DNA from: Amarobacillus sp046328225
GTDB taxonomy: Bacteria; Chloroflexota; Dehalococcoidia; Tepidiformales; Tepidiformaceae
Direction of reading: 5' to 3'
Assembly (NCBI GenBank): GCA_046328225.1
Contig: JAXLWZ010000004.1
Location: 1-64,000, forward strand
DNA length: 64,000 nucleotides
Shown here: positions 9,773-17,280 of the stretch, piece after piece
Position numbering within the stretch: position 1 is the first letter of the stretch
Layout of the letters: the number at the start of each line of letters is the position of its first letter
Position numbers and translations under genes: made by a program
Notes under the pieces: generated by a model
What the model was told of the DNA's origin: nothing
The model's input: only the letters and a program-made list of their open reading frames with translations
The model's database searches: none

Positions 9773-9811
9773 AGCGAACGCAGGGCCGCCACTCGCGGCC
9801 CTGCCTTCGCT
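9773..9811 (+). terminator. Long hairpin between the two enoyl-CoA hydratase genes
   Basis: GCAGGGCCGC pairs perfectly with GCGGCCCTGC, and flanking AGCGAA/TTCGCT extends the stem beyond a one-base bulge on each side. The two paralogues are therefore probably separate transcripts. Confidence 0.75.
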
Positions 9812-9848
9812 CCCCTACAGTTCGGGCACCTCAGCACGGGGAAGTGCC

Positions 9849-10631
9849 ATGTCCGAAGCCGTCCTCCTCGATGTCGCCGATGGCGTCGCCACCATCACCC
9901 TCAACCGCCCGGAGGCGATGAACGCCATCAACGGCGAACTCGCCGCCGGGCTCCTCGGGGCCTACCGCGAAGTGCGCCGCCGCGACGACATCCGCGTCGC
10001 CCTGCTCACCGGGAACGGCCGTGCCTTCTGCGCCGGCGCCGACCTCAAGGCCCGCGTCGCCGCCGACAACGCGGGATCGCCCATCGCGCCCCTGTTTCGC
10101 ACCGAAGACCCCGAGGGCGTGTACGACTACGACCCGCGCAAGCCCGTGATCGCCGCCATCAACGGCTACTGCCTCGGCGGCGGCTTCGAAATCGCCCTCA
10201 CCGCCGACATCCTCGTCGCCGCCGACAACGCCACCTTCGGCCTGCCCGAGATCACCCTCGGCTTCTTCCCCGGGGGCGGCGCACCCGTCCGCCTGCCGCG
10301 CTCCATCCCCCGCGCGCTGGCCAACGACATGCTCCTCACGGGCGAACGCATCGACGCCCGCGCCGCGCTCGAACGGGGCATCATCAGCCGCGTTTTCCCG
10401 GCCGACGAGCTGCTTCCCGCCGCGCGCGCGATGGCCGTCCGCATCGCCGGCAACGCGCCGCTCGCCGTCCGGGCGATGCGCGAACTCATCCGCCGCCAGG
10501 AGGACCTCCCCCACGGCGACGCCATGCGCCTCGCCGGCAGCCTCCGCTGGATCATCGGCCTCACCGACGACGCGAAGGAAGGTCCCCGCGCCTTCGCCGA
10601 AAAGCGGTCCGCCAGCTTCAGGGGCCAGTAG
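9849..10631 (+). CDS. Enoyl-CoA hydratase/isomerase family protein (copy 2)
   Basis: This paralogue (260 residues) of the preceding gene is about two-thirds identical by eye over its whole length and ends with the same GLTDDAKEGPRAFAEKR tail. It keeps both catalytic Glu positions (GGGFE, LPEITLG) and the oxyanion-hole loops. It differs from copy 1 most in the loop after the first oxyanion strand (about residues 70-95), which shapes the acyl pocket, so substrate range may have diverged. A TACAGT hexamer lies 27 bp before the ATG, and a hairpin separates it from copy 1. Confidence 0.92.
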   Translation: MSEAVLLDVADGVATITLNRPEAMNAINGELAAGLLGAYREVRRRDDIRVALLTGNGRAFCAGADLKARVAADNAGSPIAPLFRTEDPEGVYDYDPRKPVIAAINGYCLGGGFEIALTADILVAADNATFGLPEITLGFFPGGGAPVRLPRSIPRALANDMLLTGERIDARAALERGIISRVFPADELLPAARAMAVRIAGNAPLAVRAMRELIRRQEDLPHGDAMRLAGSLRWIIGLTDDAKEGPRAFAEKRSASFRGQ

Positions 10632-10661
10632 CCGGCGCTTTCCCGCTTCCCATCCCTCTCA

Positions 10662-10667
10662 TAGGAT
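10662..10667 (+). promoter_or_regulatory. -10 hexamer TAGGAT, start codon 6 nt downstream
   Basis: TAGGAT ends exactly 6 nt before the PIG-L ATG, and there is no Shine-Dalgarno. This is a predicted leaderless promoter. Confidence 0.6.
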
Positions 10668-10673
10668 CCCGCC

Positions 10674-11519
10674 ATGAGCATCACTTCCGTCCTCGCCGCC
10701 TATGGGCACCCCGACGACGAGGGCCAGGTCACCGGCACCCTCGCCCACTTCATCGAACAGGGCGTGCGCGTCACGCTCGTCTGCGCCACCCGCGGCGAAG
10801 TCGGCGAAATCTCCGACCCCGCGCTCTCCACGAACGACACCCTCTGGTACACGCGCGAGCTCGAGCTGCGCGCCTCCATGGCCCAGATCGGCTTGCGCGA
10901 CGTCCGCTTCCTCCCCTTTCGCGATAGCGGCATGGCCGGCACGAAGGAGAACGAGGACCCGCGCTGCCTCCACCAGGCGCCCGCCGAGGCCGTCGTTGGC
11001 CACCTCGTCCACGTCATTCGCGATGTGCGGCCCGACCTCGTGTTCACCTGGGACCCGAACGGCGGCTACGGCCATCCCGACCACATCGCCGTCCACCGCC
11101 ACATGCTCACCGCCTTCGATGCCGCCTCCGACCCGGCCGCCTTCCCCGAGACGGGCGAGGCCTGGGCGCCGCGCAGGCTCTACTGGGGCGCGAGCGGGAT
11201 GAAGCGCTTCGCCGGCATCTTCCTCGAGCTCGAACGCCGCAACGAGCTCCCCCAGCCGCTCGAACCCGAGCGCCGCGAGCGCTTCATCAAGGCCATGGCC
11301 GAGCCCGATGCCCCGCTGCACGTCATCCACGACGTTCGCCGCTTCGCCGCCCTCAAGCGCGCCGCCGCGGGCATGCATCGCAGCCAGTTCGGCGAAAACA
11401 GCGCCTTCGCCCGCATCCCCCCGGACCTCGTGGAGCGCTTCTACGGCGAAGAGCGGTTCTTCCAGGCCCGCCCGGCCGCCGAAGTGCCATCCACCCCCGC
11501 CACGGACTTCGAAAGCTAA
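10674..11519 (+). CDS. PIG-L/LmbE-family deacetylase
   Basis: This zinc-dependent N-acetylglucosaminyl deacetylase-fold protein has 281 residues. The first zinc motif is AYGHPDDE (His12, Asp15) and the second is GGYGHPDHIAVHRH. Relatives include MshB and Mca of mycothiol metabolism and BshB of bacillithiol metabolism, as well as sugar and antibiotic deacetylases. The GYGHPDH motif and length are closest to the MshB/Mca group, but no other thiol-biosynthesis gene is nearby, so the substrate is open. A second family member is cut by the right end of the window. A hairpin and a heptamer array follow the stop. Confidence 0.9.
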   Translation: MSITSVLAAYGHPDDEGQVTGTLAHFIEQGVRVTLVCATRGEVGEISDPALSTNDTLWYTRELELRASMAQIGLRDVRFLPFRDSGMAGTKENEDPRCLHQAPAEAVVGHLVHVIRDVRPDLVFTWDPNGGYGHPDHIAVHRHMLTAFDAASDPAAFPETGEAWAPRRLYWGASGMKRFAGIFLELERRNELPQPLEPERRERFIKAMAEPDAPLHVIHDVRRFAALKRAAAGMHRSQFGENSAFARIPPDLVERFYGEERFFQARPAAEVPSTPATDFES

Positions 11520-11538
11520 GGTTCAAGCCCCCGCCCTC

Positions 11539-11560
11539 GCCACGCGATCCCCCGCGTGGC
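11539..11560 (+). terminator. Hairpin after the PIG-L gene
   Basis: GCCACGCG (11539-11546) and CGCGTGGC (11553-11560) form a perfect 8-bp stem with a 6-nt loop, 19 bp past the stop. A heptamer array starts 3 bp further on. Confidence 0.65.
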
Positions 11561-11563
11561 TAC

Positions 11564-11594
11564 GCCGACGGCCGACAGCCGACAGCCGACGGCC
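11564..11594. repeat. Tandem heptamer array GCCGACR, 4.4 copies
   Basis: The units are GCCGACG, GCCGACA, GCCGACA, GCCGACG and a partial GCC. Unlike most arrays here, it has no stop codon in any frame on either strand. It lies beside a hairpin in the gap before the sulfurtransferase gene. Confidence 0.95.
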
Positions 11595-11635
11595 ATTCAA
11601 CGTACGCTGATCCCACCACCGCAAGGAGTCACGCC

Positions 11636-12499
11636 ATGACCTCCATCGCCGGCCGCGGCTACGCCCGCGCCGATGTCCTCGTCGATACCGAATGGGTCGC
11701 GCAACACCTGCACGACCCCGCCGTCCGCATCGTCGAATCGAACGAAGACCAGCTGCTCTATCCCTCCGGCCACATCCCCGGTGCCGTGCAGGTCGATTGG
11801 GCCGCCGACCTCAACGACCCGGTTCGCCGCGACTACCTGGACCGGGCCGGCTTCGAAGCGCTGATGTCCCGCATCGGCGTCGCGAAGGACACGACCGTCG
11901 TGTTCTACGGCGACAAGAGCAACTGGTGGGCGACCTACGCCTTCTGGGTGTTCCAGCTCTTCGGCCACATCAACGCGAAGGTGATGGACGGCGGCCGCCT
12001 GAAGTGGGAGCAGGAAGGCCGCCCGATGACGCGCGAAGTCCCCGCCTACCCCGCCACCTCCTACAGTGCCCCCGAGCGCGACGACGCCCACATCCGCGCC
12101 TTCAAAGAGGAAGTGCTGCGGCACCAGGCCGTCGGCCTGCCGCTGGTCGATGTTCGCAGCCCCGCCGAATTCAGCGGCGAACGCACCCACATGCCCGAAT
12201 ACCCGCAGGAAGGGGTCCTCCGCGGCGGGCACATCCCGGGTGCGAAGAGCGTGCCCTGGGCGCGCGCCGCCAACCCCGAGGACGGCACCTTCAAGTCCGC
12301 CGCCGACCTCCGCGCGATTTACGAGGGGGAGCAGGGCCTCAAACCCACCGACGACGTCATCGCCTATTGCCGCATCGGCGAGCGTTCCAGCCACACCTGG
12401 TTCGTGCTCACCTACCTCCTCGGCTTCGACCACGTTCGCAACTACGACGGCAGCTGGACCGAATGGGGCAACTCCGTCGGCGTGCCAATCGAAAAGTAG
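11636..12499 (+). CDS. Sulfurtransferase with two rhodanese domains
   Basis: This protein of the thiosulfate/3-mercaptopyruvate sulfurtransferase family has 287 residues. The N-terminal rhodanese domain (about 1-140) is inactive and structural. The C-terminal one (about 155-285) carries the catalytic Cys245 in AYCRIGERSSH. The active loop CRIGERS is of the type found in actinobacterial thiosulfate sulfurtransferases (CysA/SseA). It moves sulfane sulfur from thiosulfate or mercaptopyruvate to cyanide or a thiol acceptor in the cytoplasm. AAGGAG stands about 7 nt before the ATG. It converges with mutY, with 15 bp between the stops. Confidence 0.93.
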   Translation: MTSIAGRGYARADVLVDTEWVAQHLHDPAVRIVESNEDQLLYPSGHIPGAVQVDWAADLNDPVRRDYLDRAGFEALMSRIGVAKDTTVVFYGDKSNWWATYAFWVFQLFGHINAKVMDGGRLKWEQEGRPMTREVPAYPATSYSAPERDDAHIRAFKEEVLRHQAVGLPLVDVRSPAEFSGERTHMPEYPQEGVLRGGHIPGAKSVPWARAANPEDGTFKSAADLRAIYEGEQGLKPTDDVIAYCRIGERSSHTWFVLTYLLGFDHVRNYDGSWTEWGNSVGVPIEK

Positions 12500-12514
12500 G
12501 AACGCGGCACTCGT

Positions 12515-13393
12515 TTAGCCGGGGAGCGCCCAGCCCTCCCCGGCACGCGCCACCAGCCCTTCCTTCGCCAGCGACGCCAGGTACTCGCCCACCCTCGCTG
12601 CGTGCGCCGGCGGGAGGGCATCTCGCAGTTCGGCTTCGAGCCGCGGTCTCCCGCGGAGCGCGTCGACGATTCGTCCGCGCGCGAACCGCGCCGTGGTCTC
12701 GAAGCGTGGCGTGGGCCTCGCCAGGGGCGGCGCCTCGGGGTGGCCCGCGGCTCGCCACGCGCATGCGCGACCCAGCGGGCAGGTCTCGCACGAAGGGCTT
12801 CGCGGCACGCAGACCAGCGCCCCGAGGTCCATCAGCGCCAGGTTGTGGGAGCGCGCGTCCGCATCCGGGAGGAGCGCCTCGCCCGCCGTTCGCAGCACCC
12901 CGCGCGACATGCCGCGATGCGTCGCGACGCCTTCGGTGGCCCGTGCGAGCACGCGCGCGATGTTCGTGTCCGCCACGAACGTGCGCGCCCCGCCGGCGAA
13001 GCACGCGACGGCCGCCGCGGTGTACTCGCCCGCGCCCGGCAGCGCCCGGACCGCGGCCTCATCCGCCGGGAACACGCCGTCGTGGCGCTCGACTACGGCG
13101 AGGGCCGCACGATGCAGATGCAGCGCGCGCCGGTTGTACCCGAGGCCCGCCCACTCGCGAATCGCCTCCGCCGGTGGCGCGGCCGCCAGTGCCGCCGCCG
13201 AAGGCCATCGCGCCATCCACCGCTCCCAGTAGGGCAACACGCGTTCGACCTGCGTCTGCTGCAGCATCACCTCGGACACGAACACGGCGTACGGATCGCG
13301 CGTGTCACGCCATGGGAGCCCGTGCCTCCCACGCTCGCGATACCACTCCCCCAACTCCACCATCGCCGCGCGCACCGCTGCATCCACCCCCAC
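12515..13393 (-). CDS. mutY: A/G-specific adenine glycosylase MutY, short form
   Basis: This base-excision repair glycosylase removes A opposite 8-oxoG. It has the HhH segment LPGAGEYTAAAV, the catalytic Asp in VADTNIARV, the N-terminal EVMLQQTQV helix with the active-site Glu and a [4Fe-4S] loop CVPRSPSCETCPLGRAC (C-x6-C-x2-C-x5-C). At 292 residues it lacks the NUDIX-like C-terminal domain that reads 8-oxoG in E. coli-type MutY. Instead a short tail (about 60 residues) looks like a small winged helix. The start is a GTG at 13393 with no clear Shine-Dalgarno; ATG 13363 is an alternative that would lose ten residues. Confidence 0.88.
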   Translation of the reverse strand: MGVDAAVRAAMVELGEWYRERGRHGLPWRDTRDPYAVFVSEVMLQQTQVERVLPYWERWMARWPSAAALAAAPPAEAIREWAGLGYNRRALHLHRAALAVVERHDGVFPADEAAVRALPGAGEYTAAAVACFAGGARTFVADTNIARVLARATEGVATHRGMSRGVLRTAGEALLPDADARSHNLALMDLGALVCVPRSPSCETCPLGRACAWRAAGHPEAPPLARPTPRFETTARFARGRIVDALRGRPRLEAELRDALPPAHAARVGEYLASLAKEGLVARAGEGWALPG

Positions 13394-13446
13394 ATCATCC
13401 GTGCCGCGACCTACTCACGCCCGCCCCCACCTCGGGGCCGATCCCC

Positions 13447-13474
13447 TGGGAGCCGCGAACTGGGAACCGGGAAC
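13447..13474. repeat. Tandem heptamer array, YGGGAAC-like, 4 copies
   Basis: The units are TGGGAGC, CGCGAAC, TGGGAAC and CGGGAAC. The complement, GTTCCCR, is the same unit as the array at 24858-24885. It lies upstream of mutY, with no strong hairpin beside it. Confidence 0.85.
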
Positions 13475-13575
13475 TCGCTTTCCCGTGGCACGGCCGCCCG
13501 GTTCCCCGAACATCCACCATTCATTCGCGCTTTCCCTCATTGGAACCCACCGCGCTACCTGTCAGGCTGAAACAC

Positions 13576-13692
13576 ATGGAAAGCATGGAAGATCGTCTCG
13601 CTGGCCCCCGCGCACTCACCTTCGGCCTCGCCGGTGGGCTCGCCTCGTGGGTGGTCATCCTGACCGCGGTGTTCGGCCTCATCCGCCACTAG
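13576..13692 (+). CDS. Small single-span membrane protein, hypothetical
   Basis: This 38-residue open frame has a polar, charged N-terminus (MESMEDRLAG), a hydrophobic helix of about 22 residues (ALTFGLAGGLASWVVILTAVF) and a short basic tail. Such a layout is typical of small membrane proteins. There is no good Shine-Dalgarno and nothing else confirms it, so it may be chance. It sits 50 bp before the flavoprotein gene on the same strand. Confidence 0.4.
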   Translation: MESMEDRLAGPRALTFGLAGGLASWVVILTAVFGLIRH

Positions 13693-13729
13693 TCCGCACC
13701 CGCTCACTGCCCGCAACGCGCGCCGGCGA

Positions 13730-13735
13730 TACCAT
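13730..13735 (+). promoter_or_regulatory. -10 hexamer TACCAT, start codon 6 nt downstream
   Basis: TACCAT ends 6 nt before the ATG at 13742, and there is no Shine-Dalgarno. This is a predicted leaderless promoter. Confidence 0.55.
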
Positions 13736-13741
13736 CGGCGC

Positions 13742-14893
13742 ATGGCACGCTTCGATGCCCTCGTTGTTGGCGCCGGCCCCGCCGGGAGCACCGCGGCCCG
13801 CGAACTCGCCGCCGCCGGCGCCCGTGTCCTCGTCGTCGATCGCGCCACCTTCCCGCGCTACAAGGCCTGCGGCGGAGGCATCCCCCTTCGCACGGAACGC
13901 CTGCTCCCTTTCCCCATCGATTCCGTCATCGAGGACTCCGTCCACCTGCTCGATGTCTCCCTGCGCGGCCGCCACCGCTTCGTGCGCGACTCCGGCGCGC
14001 CCTTCGCCCACATGGTCATGCGCGACCGCTTCGATGCCCTCCTCCTCGACCACGCCCAACGCGCCGGCGCCGAATTTCGCCCCGCGACCACCGTCCGTGC
14101 GATCGACACCACCGGCCGGGTGCGCATCGAAGGCGAAGGCGGATTCGCCGCCGAAGCCGCCTACCTGGTCTGCGCCGATGGCGCCCACTCCCCCGTCGGC
14201 CGCATGGCCGGGCTGGGCGAAGGCATCGCCGAATGCGCCGCGTGGGAGGTCGAAGTGCGCGCCCCGGAGGCGGCCCTCCGCCGCTACCGTTCGCGGTCGC
14301 TCATCGACGTCGGCTACAACCCGTGGGGTTATGCGTGGCTCTTTCCGAAGGCGAACGTGCTCTCCTTCGGCATCGTCCTCCCGCGCGAACAGGCCGGCCG
14401 CATGAAGGACCTCGTGCGGGCCTACACCGCTCGCCTGGGCCTGCGCGATGCCGAGGCCGAGATCGCCCGCGGCCACAAGATCCGCTTCCGCCGCGCGCAC
14501 GAACCCATCGCCAACGACCGTACGCTCCTCGCGGGCGATTCCGCCGGGCTCGCCGACGAGTTCACCGAGGAGGGCATCGCCTACGCCGTGCAATCGGGCC
14601 GCCTCGCCGCCCGCAACGTGCTCCGCGCGCTCGCCGGCGAAGGCAGCGTCCGCCGCTACGAAGCCGACGTTGACCGCGAGATCATGCCCGAGCTCCGCGC
14701 CGCGCGGCTCATCGGCTTCATGTTTTACGGCATGCTCCGGCGCGCCCCGCGGCCGTGGATGTGGGCCAGCGCGCACACGCCCTACGTCTGGGACGCCTTC
14801 TTCGCGGTCCAGCGCGGCGAATCCACCTACGAACGCGAAGCCGCGCGCGTTCCGCTCCTGCCCCGGCTCGCCGGCCGCATGCTCCGCGCGTGA
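13742..14893 (+). CDS. FAD-dependent oxidoreductase, geranylgeranyl reductase family
   Basis: This 383-residue flavoprotein has an N-terminal Rossmann motif VVGAGPAGSTAARELAAAG, the family's KACGGGI motif at about residue 41, a second nucleotide-binding segment VCADGAHSPVGR and the FAD-contacting TLLAGDSAGLADEFTEEGI. The family reduces prenyl double bonds of lipids, chlorophyll or quinone side chains. In Chloroflexota it could act on membrane lipids or menaquinone, but the substrate is not shown here. Its TGA overlaps the GTG of the endonuclease III gene (GTGA), so the two are translationally coupled although functionally unrelated. Confidence 0.9.
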   Translation: MARFDALVVGAGPAGSTAARELAAAGARVLVVDRATFPRYKACGGGIPLRTERLLPFPIDSVIEDSVHLLDVSLRGRHRFVRDSGAPFAHMVMRDRFDALLLDHAQRAGAEFRPATTVRAIDTTGRVRIEGEGGFAAEAAYLVCADGAHSPVGRMAGLGEGIAECAAWEVEVRAPEAALRRYRSRSLIDVGYNPWGYAWLFPKANVLSFGIVLPREQAGRMKDLVRAYTARLGLRDAEAEIARGHKIRFRRAHEPIANDRTLLAGDSAGLADEFTEEGIAYAVQSGRLAARNVLRALAGEGSVRRYEADVDREIMPELRAARLIGFMFYGMLRRAPRPWMWASAHTPYVWDAFFAVQRGESTYEREAARVPLLPRLAGRMLRA

Positions 14894-15555
14894 CCGAGCC
14901 GCTCTCCCCGGGCGTGATCATGGATCGCCTCGGCGTGCTGTACGGGGAGCCCGTGTGGACGCCCCACGGCGACGCGCTGGCCGAGCTCATCCTGACGGTC
15001 CTTTCCCAGAACACGGCGGATACGAACTCGGGCCGGGCGTTCACGCAGCTCCTCCGCCGCTACCCATCCTGGGCCGCCATCGTCGCCGCACCGCCAGAGG
15101 AGGTGGTCGCGACCATCCAGCCGGGCGGGCTCGCGCAGCAGAAGGCGCCGCGCATCCAGGCCATCCTTCGCACCGTGGGAGAACGCTCCCCGGGGTGGGA
15201 TCTCGAATTTCTCCGCGCCATGCCCCTGGAGGATGCGCGCGCCTGGCTCCGCGCCCTCCCCGGCGTTGGCCCCAAGACGACCGCCTGCGTGCTCCTGTTC
15301 GCACTCGGGCGCCCGGCCATGCCTGTCGATACGCACGTCGAACGCGTCTCGAAGCGGCTCGCGCTCATCCCCGCGAAGCTCACCGCCGAGCAGGCGCACG
15401 AAGCGCTCGAAGCCCTCGTCCCGCCCGCGGACTACTACCGCTTCCACATGCTGCTCATCAAGCACGGCCGCCGCACCTGCATCGCTCGCCGCCCCGCGTG
15501 CGAACGCTGCCCGCTCGTGCCCGAATGCCCGCGCGTCGGCCTTACAGCTCCCTGA
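14890..15555 (+). CDS. nth: Endonuclease III (DNA glycosylase/AP lyase)
   Basis: This base-excision repair enzyme (221 residues) removes oxidised pyrimidines and nicks abasic sites. It has QNTADTNSGRAF, the helix-hairpin-helix LPGVGPKTTACVLLFALG with the lyase Lys, the catalytic Asp in MPVDTHVERVS and the [4Fe-4S] loop CIARRPACERCPLVPEC (C-x6-C-x2-C-x5-C). The start is GTG 14890, overlapping the upstream TGA; an earlier in-frame start would encode a low-complexity Arg/Ala stretch inside the previous gene. With mutY 1.5 kb away on the other strand it makes a small repair neighbourhood. Confidence 0.93.
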   Translation: MTEPLSPGVIMDRLGVLYGEPVWTPHGDALAELILTVLSQNTADTNSGRAFTQLLRRYPSWAAIVAAPPEEVVATIQPGGLAQQKAPRIQAILRTVGERSPGWDLEFLRAMPLEDARAWLRALPGVGPKTTACVLLFALGRPAMPVDTHVERVSKRLALIPAKLTAEQAHEALEALVPPADYYRFHMLLIKHGRRTCIARRPACERCPLVPECPRVGLTAP

Positions 15556-15631
15556 CAGACGCGCCGGGATGGCCGCCGCGGCCTCATTCCGCGGTTACCG
15601 TGAACGGGGAGACCCGATCAGGAGTTGGCAC

Positions 15632-15749
15632 ATGCGTGGTATGAGCATGGCCCTCGGCCTCGCGATCGGCGGTGGCGTGGGCGCCGTCGTGGGCACTGGG
15701 GAGTGCCATCGGCGCCGCGCTTGGCGCCTTCATCCAGGGGCGAGCCTAG
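15632..15749 (+). pseudogene. Small glycine-zipper membrane peptide gene with a 1-nt frameshift
   Basis: A strong AGGAG stands 8 nt before ATG 15632. The first frame reads MRGMSMALGLAIGGGVGAVVG, a glycine-zipper transmembrane start. After the run GGGG at 15698-15701 the same character continues only in the next frame as SAIGAALGAFIQGRA followed by TAG at 15747-15749. The total of 118 nt (3n+1) shows one surplus base. Deleting one G from the run would give about 38 residues of glycine-zipper helix hairpin. Its TAG then overlaps the convergent neighbour's stop in a CTAG, as another pair here does, which supports the second frame. It is either a real frameshift or an assembly error. Confidence 0.6.
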
Positions 15750-16015
15750 GCGACGTGCTTGTGGCGGTGCTCGTCGATCAGCGGCGTCAGCACCACGATC
15801 TTGCTCTGCGCCCGCCGGATCTGCCGCGCACGCTCTTCGTCCCGTTCGGCCGCGCGCCCGCCGAGCCAGTCGGCGGCTTCCGCCAGCAGCGCGCAGGGCA
15901 GCGCCAGCGCCAGCGCCGGCGACCACTCAAGCACTTCCGCGAACCCCGAAGCGACCGCGAGCCCGGCGAGCAGCACCATCGGGTTGCGCACGACCCAGTA
16001 CCAGAACATAGCCAT
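15746..16015 (-). CDS. Hypothetical membrane protein with two helices and a charged tail
   Basis: This 89-residue protein is not recognised. It has two hydrophobic segments (about 4-26 and 33-52), a strongly charged amphipathic stretch (GGRAAERDEERARQIRRAQ) and a tail ending LTPLIDEHRHKHVA. The likely start is ATG 16015 or 16009; no Shine-Dalgarno is evident, and TTG 16048 is possible. It converges with the frameshifted small gene, sharing two bases of the stop codons. Confidence 0.6.
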   Translation of the reverse strand: MAMFWYWVVRNPMVLLAGLAVASGFAEVLEWSPALALALPCALLAEAADWLGGRAAERDEERARQIRRAQSKIVVLTPLIDEHRHKHVA

Positions 16016-16082
16016 ACCGGGATAGTCGGCACCCCGGGACCTCCGCAAGAGGGCGGGCCTCCCCCGACGACGGCCGTCGCGC

Positions 16083-16088
16083 TACTCT
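16083..16088 (+). promoter_or_regulatory. -10 hexamer TACTCT, start codon 6 nt downstream
   Basis: TACTCT ends 6 nt before ATG 16095, and there is no Shine-Dalgarno. This is a predicted leaderless promoter. Confidence 0.55.
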
Positions 16089-16094
16089 CGTTCC

Positions 16095-16574
16095 ATGCCC
16101 CTGAACCCTGACGACCTGGCGCCCCTCGAAGTCGCCCTCCTCGGCGTCCTCTGCGTCGGCCTGCCGCCATCGAAGGCCGCCGGCGACGACCGCTTCCGCA
16201 TCGACCACGTGACCGCCGTGGTCAGCGGCCTCCAGTCCGAGGGCCGTGCCGAGGTGCACCTGCAGCGCGACGGCCTCGCGGTCTCCCCCGAATTCCGCGC
16301 GGCCCTGCGCGAAACCATCCTCGCGCTCACGGAAAAAGGCGTGCTCGCCGACCAGGCCCCGGGGATGCCGGCCGCCGCCGGCAACTTCGAAGCTGGCCTC
16401 GAAGTCGACATGGTCCAGCCCGATGAGCACCCTGCGTTGCTCGACCGCTACCTCGGCCAGCTCTGCATGGAAGTGCTCTTCAACATCCCGGCCGTCTACC
16501 CCTACCTGATGGGCCGCTACGCCGCCAGCGGGGAAGTCTGGCGGCGGCTGCGCGATGCCGGGTACGGCAACTGA
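16095..16574 (+). CDS. Conserved-looking hypothetical protein
   Basis: This 159-residue soluble protein is not recognised. It is mixed alpha/beta in character with no signal peptide or membrane helix. A central polar segment (QSEGRAEVHLQRDGLAVSPEFRAALRETI) and a C-terminal LGQLCMEVLFNIPAVYPYLMGRYAASGEVWRRLRDAGYGN give it normal codon and residue usage. A TACTCT hexamer precedes it at the leaderless spacing. The MBL-fold gene starts 26 bp later on the same strand. Confidence 0.7.
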   Translation: MPLNPDDLAPLEVALLGVLCVGLPPSKAAGDDRFRIDHVTAVVSGLQSEGRAEVHLQRDGLAVSPEFRAALRETILALTEKGVLADQAPGMPAAAGNFEAGLEVDMVQPDEHPALLDRYLGQLCMEVLFNIPAVYPYLMGRYAASGEVWRRLRDAGYGN

Positions 16575-16599
16575 CGCCGCTGCCGTAAGCTATCGCCCC

Positions 16600-17244
16600 A
16601 TGGAACGAATCGATGATGGCGACCTCGGCATCGTGATCGCCGGCCCCACCGGCTTCGGCAACAACGTCTACGTCGTGATCGACCGCGCGACCAACGAGGC
16701 GGCCTTCATCGATGCCCCCGACGGCATCGCCGTGAGCATGGAAGCCGCCGAGCGCGCCGGCGTCCGGCCCACGCGCACCCTCCTCACCCATGGCCATTTC
16801 GACCACACGGCCAGCATCGACGCCCTCAAGGGTGCGTTCGACGCGAAGCTGCACGCGCAGGCTTCCGAGCCCGGTCTCAAGGAAGGCCAGCTCGATGTCC
16901 CGCTCGCCGATGGCGACACCGTCTCGGTCGGCAATCTCGTGTTCAGGGTCATCCACATCCCCGGGCATACCCCGGGAAGCATCGCCTTCGTGCACGGCAG
17001 GCACGCCTTCGTCGGCGATACCCTCTTCCCCGGCGGCCCCGGCCGCTCCCGCGACAACGCCGCGCTCCAGCAGGAGATCGGGTCCATCACCTCGCGGCTC
17101 TACGCGCTCCCCGACGACACCACCGTCTGGCCGGGCCACGGGACGCACACGACCATCGGCGCCAGCAAAGCAGAATACGCCGTCTTCGCGGCCAAAGAGC
17201 ACGCCCCGGACCTCTGCGGCGACGTCAACTGGCTCGAATCCTGA
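16600..17244 (+). CDS. Metallo-beta-lactamase-fold hydrolase (glyoxalase II-like)
   Basis: This 214-residue hydrolase carries a two-metal site: THGHFDHT (His64, His66, Asp68, His69), HIPGHTPGS, VGDTLF and WPGHGTHTT. The short length and GHTPGS spacing match the hydroxyacylglutathione-hydrolase-like group, which cleaves thioesters such as S-lactoylglutathione or related compounds. The start MERIDDGDLG is preferred to an upstream in-frame codon that overlaps the previous gene. A TAAGCT hexamer ends 8 nt before it. The physiological substrate is unknown. Confidence 0.9.
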   Translation: MERIDDGDLGIVIAGPTGFGNNVYVVIDRATNEAAFIDAPDGIAVSMEAAERAGVRPTRTLLTHGHFDHTASIDALKGAFDAKLHAQASEPGLKEGQLDVPLADGDTVSVGNLVFRVIHIPGHTPGSIAFVHGRHAFVGDTLFPGGPGRSRDNAALQQEIGSITSRLYALPDDTTVWPGHGTHTTIGASKAEYAVFAAKEHAPDLCGDVNWLES

Positions 17245-17268
17245 CCGCCGCCGCCCGCCGCGCGCGGA

Positions 17269-17274
17269 TATACT
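17269..17274 (+). promoter_or_regulatory. -10 hexamer TATACT, start codon 6 nt downstream
   Basis: TATACT ends 6 nt before ATG 17281, and there is no Shine-Dalgarno. It is the closest match to the TATAAT consensus among the leaderless promoters here. Confidence 0.65.
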
Positions 17275-17280
17275 GAACGC

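Noticed and set aside
11692..13692. 666-codon frame across the sulfurtransferase and mutY
   Set aside because: It is out of frame with one and antisense to the other. Only its last 38 codons (from 13576) have plausible coding character.
15632..15749. Programmed frameshift in the small glycine-zipper gene
   Set aside because: No slippery heptamer or downstream structure is evident. A mutation or sequencing error in the G run is simpler.
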